DNA from: Chelatococcus sp. HY11
GTDB lineage: Bacteria > Pseudomonadota > Alphaproteobacteria > Rhizobiales > Beijerinckiaceae
Length of the DNA: 64,000 nucleotides
Reading direction: 5' to 3'
Assembly: GCF_018398335.1 (NCBI RefSeq)
Contig: NZ_JAHBRX010000002.1
Location: 930,001 to 994,000, forward strand
The stretch's first letter is position 1, and each line of letters begins with the position of its first letter. The position numbers were made by a program, and so were the translations under genes. The notes below the pieces were generated by a model. That model worked only from the letters and a program-made list of their open reading frames with translations, ran no database searches and was not told the DNA's origin. Positions 52,470 to 61,333 of this stretch are shown here, piece by piece.

Positions 52470-55326
52470 TGCGATCGACACCACGCTCACGCCGACGCCG
52501 ATCGACATAGGCCGCGGCCCCGTAACGCTTGGAGCCATGGCGCTTTTCGTCGAGACAGGCGCGCTCGATATCTATCTCGCCGATCCGCGGCGGGCCGGAA
52601 GCCACCGGCATGTCCTTTCCGTTCCAGCTGGCGAGGCGGTATTCCCCATTGCCGCCTCCTCGGATTTCACGCTGCTTGGCTTTCCCGCCACCGGCGAAAC
52701 TCGCCTGCGCAGCCTCGACCTGACGGCGCTGGGGCAGGTGCTTGACGCCGGCGACGGGCGCGCGATCGATCTCGTCGAGGCCCATGTCGAGCGCGTGGCG
52801 CGTGCCTTCGCGGCTACGACGACCGGCCGAACCATTGACCTGACCGAGCAACTCGGCGGCCTTCCGAAGGACGTGCCCGCGCGCCCCAACCGTGGCCTTT
52901 TGTGGCTGACGGTCGAGGAAGGCCTCGTGCGACCGGATCTGGCGCCCGAGGCGGCGCTGCAACCGGGCGCGCTCGCCCTGCCCATAGCGGCGGCGTCGCC
53001 GAGCGGGGCGACGGCGGTTGGCGAGATGGCCCGGGTGACCTGCCGAACAAGCCAGGCACTCGCCGCGACAGGCGGATTGTCAGAGGCCTTTCGTAGCTAC
53101 GGCAACCGCATCACGGCGGCGATCGAAGGCCTTATGCGCACCGAGGCGGTGGAGGCGGCCGAGCAGATCGCCGAAGCCCCGGAGCAGATGCGTCTTCTCA
53201 CGATCAAGCCTTTCCTTGGCCTGATCTCGCGCGATCGCCGCGCGGCTGTCGCAGACCCCAAGGATCCGCTCGCGTCCGCCTTCCGCGAAGTGGCGGCGGC
53301 GAGCGGAGTTGCTCTCGAAGACGAGGTCTTCGACCACTGCCCGCCACCCAACGCCCCCACCGCGGAACGGCTTTCAGCCTTCGCGCATGCTGCGAAGATG
53401 CGCCTGCGCCCCGTGAAACTGACGGCGGGCTGGTGGCGCAACGGCGGCCAGCATCTCATCGTGTTCGACCGCGAGGCTGGCACGCCGCTCGCGGCGCTCG
53501 CGCGGACCGGCTGGCGACACGGATATGACCTCGTTGCCCCCGACGGCAAGCCCTGGACGGCGCGACACGGGGCGGCGCGCTGCAGCGAATACGGCTACGT
53601 GGTGCAGCGGCCCCTTCCGGCCGAGCCAATCAACGGCTACGGCCTTCTGCGCTTTTCCGCGAGGCTTGCGACCCCGCTCGCCATCCCGGCCCTGACGATC
53701 GCCCTCGTCATCGGCCTGCTCGGCCTCATCACGCCGATCGGCACGGAGATCCTGTTCGAGACCGTCATCCCCGCGAGTTCCCACAGCATGCTCTTGCAGC
53801 TCGTCGCGGGCTTGGCCGGGCTCGGGCTTGGCGCGACCGCCTTCGAACTGGTGCGCAACTTTCTCCTGCTGCGCATGGCGACCCTGGTGAATGCCGACCT
53901 CGAGGGCGCGATGTGGGACAGGCTGTTGCGCCTGCCGGCCGTGTTCTTTCGCCGTTACGCGGCGGGCGATCTCGCGCTGCGGGCCGGCGCCGTCAACCAG
54001 ATGCGCGACACGATCGGCGGCGCGGTCATGAACACCCTGCTGTCCTCGGTGTTCTCGATCGCGAGCTTCGGCCTCCTTCTCTACTATGCCTGGAAGCTCG
54101 CGCTCGTCGCCCTCGTGCTGGTGTGCGTGCAGATTGTCGTGACGGTTGTGGCGAGCGTCATGATGATGTCGCTCAACAGACAGGCGCTCGCGACGGAAGG
54201 ACGTCTGCAGTCGCTGTCGCTGCAGACGATCATCGCAATCGGCAAGCTCAAAGTCGCGGGAGCGGAGGCGCGCGCCTTCACACGTTGGGCGCCGCTCTTT
54301 CTGGCCCGCCGTGACATCGATTTTCGCAAGCGGCGACTCTCCACCATAGTCGACGCCTTCGGTGCCACCCTCGGCGTTCTTTCGATGGCGCTCCTCATCT
54401 GGATGGTGGGCTTTGGCGGCGTCGAGATCGGCATCGCCCAGTTCGTCGCCTTCAACGCGGCCTTCGGGCAGTTCCTGTCCGCAGCGCTCTCGCTTGCCGG
54501 GGTCGTGCCGGCGATGCTCGGGCTCATTCCGCTCTACGAGCGCGCTAAGCCGCTGCTGCAGACCCTGCCCGAGGACGAGGGGCACACCGTCGATCCCGGC
54601 GTGCTGCGCGGCGATGTCGAGCTCAACAACGTCGTCTTCCGCTATGCGGCCGATGGGCCCACCGCGCTCAATGGCGTGAGCCTGCGCGCCCGGCCCGGCG
54701 AATTCATCGCCATCGTCGGCCCCTCAGGCGCCGGTAAATCGTCCTTGCTGCGCCTTCTGCTCGGCTTCGAGCGACCGGAGAGCGGTTCGGTGTTCTTCGA
54801 TCAGCAGGAAGCGTCCTCGGTCGACATGCGCATGGTCCGCAAACAAATGGGCGTTGTGCTGCAGAATGGCCACGCCGCGACCGGCTCGATCCTCGAGAAC
54901 ATCCTCGGCGGCTCCACACTGGGTGAGGATGATGCCTGGGAGGCGGCGCGCCTGGCGGGCCTCGACGAGGACATTCGCCAGATGCCGATGAAGATGCATA
55001 CCTTCGCCGGAGAGAACGGCATGCTGCTTTCAGGCGGCCAACGCCAGCGCCTGTTGATCGCGCGGGCGGTCGTGCGGCGGCCACGGCTCATCCTGTTCGA
55101 CGAGGCGACCAGCGCTCTCGACAACCGCAGCCAGCAGATCGTCAGCGAGCGGCTCGCCCATCTCGAAGCAACACGCATCGTCATCGCTCACCGCCTGTCG
55201 ACCGTCGCGGCGGCCGACCGCATCTATGTGCTCGATGCCGGACGCGTCGTCGAGGAAGGCAACTATGACGAACTGATGCGGAAGGACGGTGTTTTTGCCG
55301 CCCTGGCACGGCGTCAAACAGCCTGA
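52459..55326 (+). CDS. NHLM-type second ABC transporter (ATP-binding/permease, no peptidase)
   Basis: A 955-residue ABC protein, last of the export operon, overlapping the previous gene by 11 bp. The N-terminal half (about 1-380) is a large cytosolic region with a cyclic-nucleotide-binding-like front and is characteristic of the NHLM ABC of about 900-1000 residues. The membrane domain (about 390-690) has FFRRYAAGDLALRAGAVNQM. The ATPase has GPSGAGKSSLLRLLLGF, LSGGQRQRLLIARAVV and LILFDEATSALD. No C39 domain. It likely works with the PCAT and HlyD protein in the same export complex. Confidence 0.88.
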   Translation: MLPDAIDTTLTPTPIDIGRGPVTLGAMALFVETGALDIYLADPRRAGSHRHVLSVPAGEAVFPIAASSDFTLLGFPATGETRLRSLDLTALGQVLDAGDGRAIDLVEAHVERVARAFAATTTGRTIDLTEQLGGLPKDVPARPNRGLLWLTVEEGLVRPDLAPEAALQPGALALPIAAASPSGATAVGEMARVTCRTSQALAATGGLSEAFRSYGNRITAAIEGLMRTEAVEAAEQIAEAPEQMRLLTIKPFLGLISRDRRAAVADPKDPLASAFREVAAASGVALEDEVFDHCPPPNAPTAERLSAFAHAAKMRLRPVKLTAGWWRNGGQHLIVFDREAGTPLAALARTGWRHGYDLVAPDGKPWTARHGAARCSEYGYVVQRPLPAEPINGYGLLRFSARLATPLAIPALTIALVIGLLGLITPIGTEILFETVIPASSHSMLLQLVAGLAGLGLGATAFELVRNFLLLRMATLVNADLEGAMWDRLLRLPAVFFRRYAAGDLALRAGAVNQMRDTIGGAVMNTLLSSVFSIASFGLLLYYAWKLALVALVLVCVQIVVTVVASVMMMSLNRQALATEGRLQSLSLQTIIAIGKLKVAGAEARAFTRWAPLFLARRDIDFRKRRLSTIVDAFGATLGVLSMALLIWMVGFGGVEIGIAQFVAFNAAFGQFLSAALSLAGVVPAMLGLIPLYERAKPLLQTLPEDEGHTVDPGVLRGDVELNNVVFRYAADGPTALNGVSLRARPGEFIAIVGPSGAGKSSLLRLLLGFERPESGSVFFDQQEASSVDMRMVRKQMGVVLQNGHAATGSILENILGGSTLGEDDAWEAARLAGLDEDIRQMPMKMHTFAGENGMLLSGGQRQRLLIARAVVRRPRLILFDEATSALDNRSQQIVSERLAHLEATRIVIAHRLSTVAAADRIYVLDAGRVVEEGNYDELMRKDGVFAALARRQTA

Positions 55327-55408
55327 TCAGCTACACCCCCTAGCTGGGACAGTTGCGCGGCTTGGGCAGCTACCGGGGCTCGGCGGTGAGCCTTCACGAA
55401 ACTGCGCG

Positions 55409-55618
55409 TTAGTCAGCGCTGTCCCAGGAAGGATTGGCCGGCCTGTCGAGCAGCTTTGTCGCGTTGACCGGGATCTCGATCTTAGGCGCATTGGCCATCG
55501 CCGCCTGGCGTTCCTCGACCATCCGTCGGATGGCGGCCGTATCGGCGCTCAGTCCGCCGACGACCGCGTCGACTTCGTCGTCGTCAAGCATCCGCGCTTG
55601 CTCTGGTTGTCTGTGCAA
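55409..55618 (-). CDS. Short Gly-Gly leader peptide, third candidate export substrate
   Basis: A 69-residue peptide. TTG 55618 is preceded by GGAGATGGGG; ATG 55591 is an alternative with a poorer site. The front half reads MLDDDEVDAVVGGLSADTAA, which matches the LxDxEL-xxVxGG end of Nif11/NHLP leaders and places a GG site at 21-22 (numbering from TTG). The 47 residues after it contain no Cys and no Gly and end PVNATKLLDRPANPSWDSAD. Close to the 3' end of the export operon and in the same strand as the two larger precursors. It could be a substrate of the C39 exporter or an unrelated small protein. Confidence 0.5.
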   Translation of the reverse strand: MHRQPEQARMLDDDEVDAVVGGLSADTAAIRRMVEERQAAMANAPKIEIPVNATKLLDRPANPSWDSAD

Positions 55619-55803
55619 ACCCCATCTCCGATTGCTCGCAAGGAATGTGACCTGTCGGCTTTATTCGAACCGCAAAGCGGAAAGCGCGAAAAGCCGGCTT
55701 CCATGGTGGGAAGAACGACTTTCCGCGCGAATTATATTCCTGCTCATTGACTGGTTGTTCTGTGGACTGGCCGGCGCGCCTCGACTACGCCGGCCAGGAT
55801 CGA

Positions 55804-56286
55804 TCAGGCGCTTTCGTCGATCAGATGCCCGCCGATGGCGCCGAGCCCGGCGCCAACGGCTCCCGCCGCGGCAGAGCCCGCGACGAGGCCGGCCGCCGCG
55901 GAGCCGCTGAGAAGCGCTGCGGCGCCGAGGAGGCTTCCGCCCCCTGTAAAGGGCGCTGCCGCCACGCAGCTCAAAACCCCGACGGCAAGACCAGCGCTGC
56001 CCAGGACACCGCCGGCGATCGCGCCGATGCCGGCCCAGCTCATCCCGCCGGCGACGCCTTCCAGCATGTCGTCGTTCAGCTTTTGCGCCTCGGGAGACGC
56101 CGCGAATTCGCTGGCCGATGCAAAGATCCGCTCAGCCTCTGCTTCCGGAATGTCAAAGCCGTTGCTCGCAGCGTAAAGACGCAAGGTCTCGCCATCCTTC
56201 ACGCTGTCGTTGAACGCCTTGAGCTTGGCCTCATCCTGGAGAACAGAGGTCATGAACTCTGCAAACTGCTTCTGCGTGTCAGTCAT
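55804..56286 (-). CDS. Nif11-like-leader precursor A of the NHLM export system
   Basis: A 160-residue precursor. ATG 56286 has a GGGGGAAG ribosome site. The leader (1-81) has the Nif11-type helical pattern FAEFMTSVLQDEAKLKAFND with LRLYAASNGFDIPEAEAERI and ends NDDMLEGVAGG, the double-Gly cut site for the C39 peptidase. The core (82-160) starts MSWAGIGAIAGGVLG, is about half Gly and Ala with one Cys (LSCVAA), and includes GxxxG and GxxG repeats typical of membrane-packing glycine zippers. The core is far longer and more hydrophobic than that of usual modified Nif11 peptides. Follows precursor B by 11 bp. Confidence 0.82.
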   Translation of the reverse strand: MTDTQKQFAEFMTSVLQDEAKLKAFNDSVKDGETLRLYAASNGFDIPEAEAERIFASASEFAASPEAQKLNDDMLEGVAGGMSWAGIGAIAGGVLGSAGLAVGVLSCVAAAPFTGGGSLLGAAALLSGSAAAGLVAGSAAAGAVGAGLGAIGGHLIDESA

Positions 56287-56297
56287 GATCTTCCCCC

Positions 56298-56807
56298 TCA
56301 GTCGTTGAACAGATTGGCAATGCCCTGGCTGACGCCACCGATCGCACCGCCCCAAACCGCGCCGCTCAATCCACCGGCGCTCGCGATGCCGATCGCTTCG
56401 CCAACGAAGGCGACGCTCTGGATAGCGATGGCACCGGCCGCCAGTTCCGGCAAGGCAGCTGCGGCCAAGGCCACGCCCGCAATGGCGCCGAGTGTACCGC
56501 CGACGGCGGCCCAGCTCAACCCGCCGGCAACGCCTTCGAGCTCGCTGTCGTCGAGCTTCTTTCCGGAAGCCTTGATTGCCTCGAGCTGTTCCTTGACGGC
56601 GGCCTCAGCCGCGTCGAAAATGCCCTGAGCCTCGGTCTCTGTCACGCGCACGCCTCTTGATGCCGAGAAGGCGATCAGGGACGCCGGATCCGTGACCTCG
56701 GCGTTGAAGCGGGCGGCTGCCTCGGGGTCCTTGAGAACCTCGACAAGCATTTCCTGGAATTTCTGAAAGCGAGCGTTACCTGGATTCTGCGCAGTTTGGT
56801 TCATCAT
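56298..56807 (-). CDS. Nif11-like-leader precursor B of the NHLM export system
   Basis: A 169-residue precursor. Leader 1-96: FQKFQEMLVEVLKDPEAAARF with FSASRGVRVTETEAQGIFDA and the cut region KLDDSELEGVAGG, closely matching precursor A. The core (97-169) starts LSWAAVGGTLGAIAGVA, contains no Cys, and ends GGLSGAVWGGAIGGVSQGIA followed by NLFND, with several GxxxG steps. Both cores begin xSWA after VAGG. First of two precursor genes on the strand opposite to the exporter. A two-peptide, membrane-active bacteriocin is a reasonable guess; no activity can be read directly. Confidence 0.82.
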   Translation of the reverse strand: MMNQTAQNPGNARFQKFQEMLVEVLKDPEAAARFNAEVTDPASLIAFSASRGVRVTETEAQGIFDAAEAAVKEQLEAIKASGKKLDDSELEGVAGGLSWAAVGGTLGAIAGVALAAAALPELAAGAIAIQSVAFVGEAIGIASAGGLSGAVWGGAIGGVSQGIANLFND

Positions 56808-57484
56808 TTGCCCCCGTTCATAGCACGTGACGTTGCTTAATAATTACTACTCACAACAGTCGCGCTGTGTGCCACAGCACGGTTCTCGTACACGAACTAT
56901 CGATACGAGTCACCGTCCCAAACACAAACATAGCTAACGGCGCGCTGTCTTCGAGCATTGCGGTTCTGTGGTGCGAATGAGTTGCACATCGAAGAGTTTG
57001 TGTGAGACGCGGCAGCTAGCCGCTCTTCAGTGCATCTTGGCAGCTACGTCATCACAATTGCTGGCTCTGTTGGCGCGGTCGCGACTGCAATCATTGACTA
57101 TCGGAGCTCGCATCGCGGCAATGGCTACATGCCGCCGGACGCGCCAATTCCAATTGAGGCTCCTCGCAGAATTCTACGGCCGGGAGGCGAGCCTCACGGC
57201 AGGTATCCTGTTGATCTCCAACACTATCTTCAGTCGTGACGATCTCACCTAATCTCGCCGCGTTGGCATCTGAGCCCGGATCTGATGTGCGCCTGATTGC
57301 ACCGCCTCTGCCTAAATCTACGACGGAATTCTGATTTTACGCCCAACCCGGTATAGAATAAACTTTGATCTTCAGGCTATTGCCTCGGGATTGGGCTTGC
57401 CTCGGTAAAATTTATCAGCGTTTATTCCATATGCTGCGGTCTTCATACTGCAAGGCATGCCAAGGCTGTCGCCGTCGCTATACA
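56808..57484. other. Intergenic gap upstream of the precursor genes
   Basis: About 680 bp that is AT-richer than its surroundings, especially 56835-56950. It must contain the promoter of the precursor operon (minus strand). Short frames at 56968-57252 and 57030-57239 have no domain, ribosome site or conservation clue. No tRNA or palindromic operator was recognised. Confidence 0.5.
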
Positions 57485-57736
57485 CCATTACGTCTCCTGG
57501 GGAGCCGCGCAGTTCCACCCGAATTGTCTGGACATGACGTCCGATACGGCCATCCGGCAGGCGTGAAGACTTCGGTAATCAGCAGGCTGTCGGCGACGTC
57601 GAAATCCCGCGGCGATCGGATGGATGTAGCGTTTTGGCATCCTTTCCGTGGTTTCAGAAAGGCCTTCTGTATCCTCGGCGGCAGATCCATGCACCTTGCC
57701 GGACATGCCGGTGGGCCTGCCCGAGAAATGTCGTCA
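57485..57736 (-). pseudogene. iolB: iolB fragment (5-deoxy-glucuronate isomerase remnant)
   Basis: Directly downstream of iolE, the minus strand encodes KGCQNATSIRSPRDFDVADS then LLITEVFTPAG (57553-57645). This matches the central part of IolB, where the same order (KGTNTR...DVADSLLVTEVFTPAGNW) occurs. Immediately afterwards the frame shifts and ATGGCCGTATCGGAC encodes MAVSD, which matches a later IolB segment (MAVSDGDVV). The N-terminal half and the stretch between are absent. The alignment is from memory of the family, not from a search. Confidence 0.5.
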
Positions 57737-58645
57737 TTCGCCGCTCTTTCCCGTGTCAAGCCCCGCCGCCCTCGCCATCCCCTTCAGTGAGGTCAGGCCC
57801 ATGCATTGGTAAGACAGGGGGTTGCGGACATCCGGATCCTGTTCGGCCTCGATGACGAGCCAACCCCGATAGCCATGCTCCGCGGCGATCGCCAGCACCG
57901 GCGGAAAGTCGACGCCGCCTTCCGTGTCGCCAGGCACGGTGAAGACGCCACGGCGCACTCCCTCCAGAAAGGACAGGCCCTCCGCCCGGACCTGCGCGGC
58001 GATATCCGGCCGCACGTTCTTGGCGTGGATATGTCCGACACGGGCCATGTGTTTTCTGGCTGCGCGCTCCGGATCGCCCCCGCCGAACAGGCAATGACCG
58101 GTGTCGAGCAGAAGCCTCATGTGCGGGCCAGTATGAGCCATCAGCTGGTCGATCTCGTCCTCGCTCTCGACGATGGTTCCCATGTGGTGGTGATAGACGA
58201 GGGTAATGCCCTGTCCCGCCGCGAAGGCGGCGAGCGCCTCGACGCCGGCGCCGAACCCCGCCCAGTCACCATCAGCCAGCTTCGGCCTGTCATTGATGGC
58301 CTTGCCATCATCCCCGTGGATGGCGTTGGAAGTCTCGCAGACGATGATCACCGTCGAGCCCATCGCGTTCAGCAGATCGAGCGCCGGTTGCATCGCCGCC
58401 TTTTCGGCGTCGATCACGTTGGTGAGCAGGTTGAGCGAATGCCAGCCGGAGATATAGCGCAGCTTGCGCGGCTCCAGCACCGCCTTCAGGGCCCCTGGCT
58501 CCTGGGGAAACTTGTGCCCTCTCTCGATGCCGTCGAAGCCAATGGCCGCGGCCTCGTCCAGGCACTGGTCGAGGCTGATGTGCGCGCCCAGCGAGCGGTC
58601 GTCGTCGTTCGACCAGGCGATGGGATTGGTGCCGTAAAGGAGCAT
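57734..58645 (-). CDS. iolE: Inosose dehydratase-like sugar-phosphate isomerase/epimerase family protein
   Basis: A 303-residue TIM-barrel protein. ATG 58645 gives [20 protein letters not shown], the standard IolE start. [35 protein letters not shown] and [20 protein letters not shown] carry the metal-binding Glu, Asp and His residues of the family. IolE dehydrates 2-keto-myo-inositol to the diketone used by IolD. Starts 1 bp after iolD ends, in the same transcript. Confidence 0.9.
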   Translation of the reverse strand: MLLYGTNPIAWSNDDDRSLGAHISLDQCLDEAAAIGFDGIERGHKFPQEPGALKAVLEPRKLRYISGWHSLNLLTNVIDAEKAAMQPALDLLNAMGSTVIIVCETSNAIHGDDGKAINDRPKLADGDWAGFGAGVEALAAFAAGQGITLVYHHHMGTIVESEDEIDQLMAHTGPHMRLLLDTGHCLFGGGDPERAARKHMARVGHIHAKNVRPDIAAQVRAEGLSFLEGVRRGVFTVPGDTEGGVDFPPVLAIAAEHGYRGWLVIEAEQDPDVRNPLSYQCMGLTSLKGMARAAGLDTGKSGE

Positions 58646-58646
58646 G

Positions 58647-60470
58647 TCAGTGCCTTTCCTGAAGCGCCTTCTCATAGGCAACGCGGGCTTGCATGACGTC
58701 TTGCCGCGTCGACACCTCCGGCACCGCCACGTCCCACCAGGCGCCGCCAATCTCCGGCGTCGGATAGGGGTCAGTATCGATGACGATCACGGTCGTGATC
58801 CTGGCCGCCCTCGCGTCGTTCAGGGCATCCTCAAGATCGGCGATGGAGGAAACCTTGCGGGCATCTGCACCCATCGCGGCGGCATGGGCGACGAAGTCGA
58901 TCCGAATCGGGTTCGCCTGGTTTGTATGGGCGTAGAGATTGTTGAACTCGACACCCCCGGTGGCCATTTGCAGGCGGTTGATGCAACCGAAGCCTCGGTT
59001 GTCCGTGATGACCACGGTGATCTTGAGGCCCATGGCGACGGCGGTCGCCAGTTCGGAATTCATCATCATGTAGGAGCCGTCGCCGACCATGACGACGACG
59101 TCACGATCCGGCTCGGCCATCTTGATGCCAAGCCCTCCGGCGATTTCATAGCCCATGCAGGAAAAGCCGTATTCCATATGGTAGGAGAGCGGCTTCCCCG
59201 CCTTCCAGAGCTGGTGCAATTCGCCGGGCATGGTGCCCGCCGCGCACATGACCACCGTGTTGTCGCGCGCCGCGCGCTGCACGGCGCCGATCACCTGCAT
59301 GTCGGTTGGCGGGAAGTTGCCGTCCCGTGGCGCGGCCGTTACGGCCTCCGCCTTGGCAAACCAAGCCGGCTTCAGATCGTCCGCCGGCATGTCGAAGCAA
59401 GCGTCGCCGAGCGCCGCGCTGATGAGCCCGAGCCCGACGCGGGCATCGGACACGAGCGGGATCGCCCCATGCTTGGCGCTGTCGTAAGGCTGCACATTGA
59501 GTGAAAGGATGCGCCGTTCCGGATTGCCGAAGAGCGCCCAGGACCCCGTCGTGAAATCCTGGAAACGCGTGCCCACGCCGATCACCAGATCCGCGGTCTT
59601 GCAGATCGCATTGGCGCTTGAGGCGCCGGTGACGCCGACGGGTCCGAAATTCGCCGGATGATCCCAGGGCAGCGCCGATTTGCCGGCCTGCGTCTCGACC
59701 ACCGGGATCTTGTGTCGACTCGCGAAATCCGCCAGTGTCGTGTTGGCGTCGGAGAAATGCACGCCGCCGCCGGCAACGATGACAGGATTTTTCGCGGCCC
59801 TGATCGCCTCGACAGCCCTTTGCAACTCGTTCTCGTCAGGTCGCGGCCGGCGCCGGTACCAGGTCTTCTGTTCAAAGAAGCTCTGCGGGTAGTCATAGGC
59901 CTCGGCTTGCGTGTCCTGGCAGAAGGCGAGCGTCACCGGCCCGCAATCGGCCGGATCAGTCAAGGTCCGCATGGCGCGCGGCAAGGCGGTCAGCAAGTGC
60001 TCCGGCCGGCTGATGCGGTCGAAATAACGGCTGACGGGCCTGAAGCAGTCGTTGACAGTGGCGAGCCCGTCGCCGAAATCCTCGACCTGCTGCAGAACAG
60101 GGTCCGGGCCGCGGTTGGCGAAGACGTCGCCCGGAATGAACAGCACCGGGAGGCGGTTGACATGCGCGAGCGCCGCTGCCGTCACCATATTGGTCGCGCC
60201 CGGGCCGATCGAGGAGGTCACGGCCATGGCCCGCTTTCGGCGGAGTTGTTTGGCATAGGCAATCGCCGCATGCGCCATGGACTGTTCGTTTTGCCCGCGA
60301 TAGGTGGGCAACGCCTCGCGCGCGTCGGCCAGGGCCTCGCCCAAGCCCGCGACATTGCCGTGCCCGAAGATCGCCCACAGGCCCGCGATGAAGGGCTGCC
60401 CCTCCTCCGTCATCTGGTTGGCGAGGTAGCGCACCATCGCCTGCGCGGCGGTCAGTCTCACACTGTTCAT
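58647..60470 (-). CDS. iolD: 3D-(3,5/4)-trihydroxycyclohexane-1,2-dione hydrolase
   Basis: A 607-residue thiamine-diphosphate enzyme. [20 protein letters not shown] start, the ThDP Glu region [12 protein letters not shown] (typical IolD GHGN motif), and the C-terminal [20 protein letters not shown] with GDGSY...N, the Mg/ThDP-binding motif. It hydrolyses the ring of the diketone to 5-deoxyglucuronate in myo-inositol catabolism. First gene of the intact part of the leftward iol operon. The regulator that should control it is only a fragment upstream. Confidence 0.92.
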   Translation of the reverse strand: MNSVRLTAAQAMVRYLANQMTEEGQPFIAGLWAIFGHGNVAGLGEALADAREALPTYRGQNEQSMAHAAIAYAKQLRRKRAMAVTSSIGPGATNMVTAAALAHVNRLPVLFIPGDVFANRGPDPVLQQVEDFGDGLATVNDCFRPVSRYFDRISRPEHLLTALPRAMRTLTDPADCGPVTLAFCQDTQAEAYDYPQSFFEQKTWYRRRPRPDENELQRAVEAIRAAKNPVIVAGGGVHFSDANTTLADFASRHKIPVVETQAGKSALPWDHPANFGPVGVTGASSANAICKTADLVIGVGTRFQDFTTGSWALFGNPERRILSLNVQPYDSAKHGAIPLVSDARVGLGLISAALGDACFDMPADDLKPAWFAKAEAVTAAPRDGNFPPTDMQVIGAVQRAARDNTVVMCAAGTMPGELHQLWKAGKPLSYHMEYGFSCMGYEIAGGLGIKMAEPDRDVVVMVGDGSYMMMNSELATAVAMGLKITVVITDNRGFGCINRLQMATGGVEFNNLYAHTNQANPIRIDFVAHAAAMGADARKVSSIADLEDALNDARAARITTVIVIDTDPYPTPEIGGAWWDVAVPEVSTRQDVMQARVAYEKALQERH

Positions 60471-60726
60471 GGGCCGTTGCTTCCCTGACAGGGCACCTCA
60501 GCGACATTCTCGACCGGCCACTCCGCGATCCCGCCGAGATCGAGCCCAAGTTTCGGGCCTGAGAAGATCCACGGACGACCGGCCGATCGTAATAAGATCG
60601 AGCGACGCCAAAACGTCCTCCCTGTCCTAACGGCGGCAATCTGCGCGGTCGTTCCGTCGTGGTACAAAATAAACTATGAATTCCCTCTTGAGTCATTTCA
60701 CCATAAAAATTCAGTGGCTCGAGAGC

Positions 60727-61165
60727 TTGGCCTTTCCCCCCGCTGATAGCCAGAACTGTTGCCAGACAGAGCGTCGCGGCGGGGGAAGCGGAACGCGCCA
60801 AAATCCACATCGAAAACCGTTGTCGGCCTGAACCTGGACAGAGGGCCGAATAGGCGACGGCCACCACCGGGGTGCGACCCGCCGCCGCGCTCTCGGCTAA
60901 TTCGACCGTCAGCGCGAGATAAGGCGCGAAGGTGAAGGCGAGCAGCGCATGCCCCTCCTGAATCGAGTGGCGATTGTCAAGCACTCCGAGCGAAGCGTGC
61001 AAAACTCCGGGAACTTCTATTCTGTCGAAGATTTAGGCGATATAAGGCGTTCGGCAAAGTAATCGACGCCTTTTCGCAGTCTCTTCGGCAATCCGACGGA
61101 AATTTCCGAAGCTTTTCACCAAATGCCTTCGGACTTGCGGGCACTCCACTGCTTGCCATCGGCAC
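60727..61165 (-). pseudogene. RpiR-family transcriptional regulator remnant (iol regulator)
   Basis: Two broken pieces of an RpiR regulator lie between iolD and iolG. The N-terminal piece (61038-61165) reads SPKAFGEKLRKF, then shifts frame into LPKRLRKGVDYFAERLIS, the start of the RpiR helix-turn-helix domain. The C-terminal piece (60727-61002) is the SIS-domain end: GHALLAFTFAPYLALTVELA, then ESAAAGRTPVVAVAYSALCP and an AATLCLATVLAISGG tail. About 120 residues between them, including most of the HTH and SIS start, are missing. It probably was the iol operon regulator. Confidence 0.6.
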
Positions 61166-61333
61166 TCTCTAGTTATGCTTGACATAAATAGAAGCGAAGT
61201 CTAGCAAAATAGAATAGATTTTCTGATTTCTGAGCCTGCCCGACGCTTCTGCGCTCCGGCCGCTATCGGATGAAGGCAGATGGGCGCGGAATCTGCACGG
61301 CATCGGTCCGTCGCATCGTCGCGAGAGGTCATC

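Noticed and set aside
50145-52538. 797-codon minus-strand frame opposite the C39-ABC exporter
   Set aside because: It is the antisense shadow of a high-GC gene; composition is dominated by Arg, Asp and Gly and no domain is visible, whereas the plus strand encodes a clear PCAT.
53374-54585. 403-codon minus-strand frame opposite the second ABC protein
   Set aside because: Shadow of the plus-strand gene for the same reasons; very high Arg/Glu/His content without a fold signature.
57365-57790. 141-codon plus-strand frame between the precursor genes and iolE
   Set aside because: It runs opposite to the iolB-like fragment and the end of iolE, which explain the coding character of the interval.
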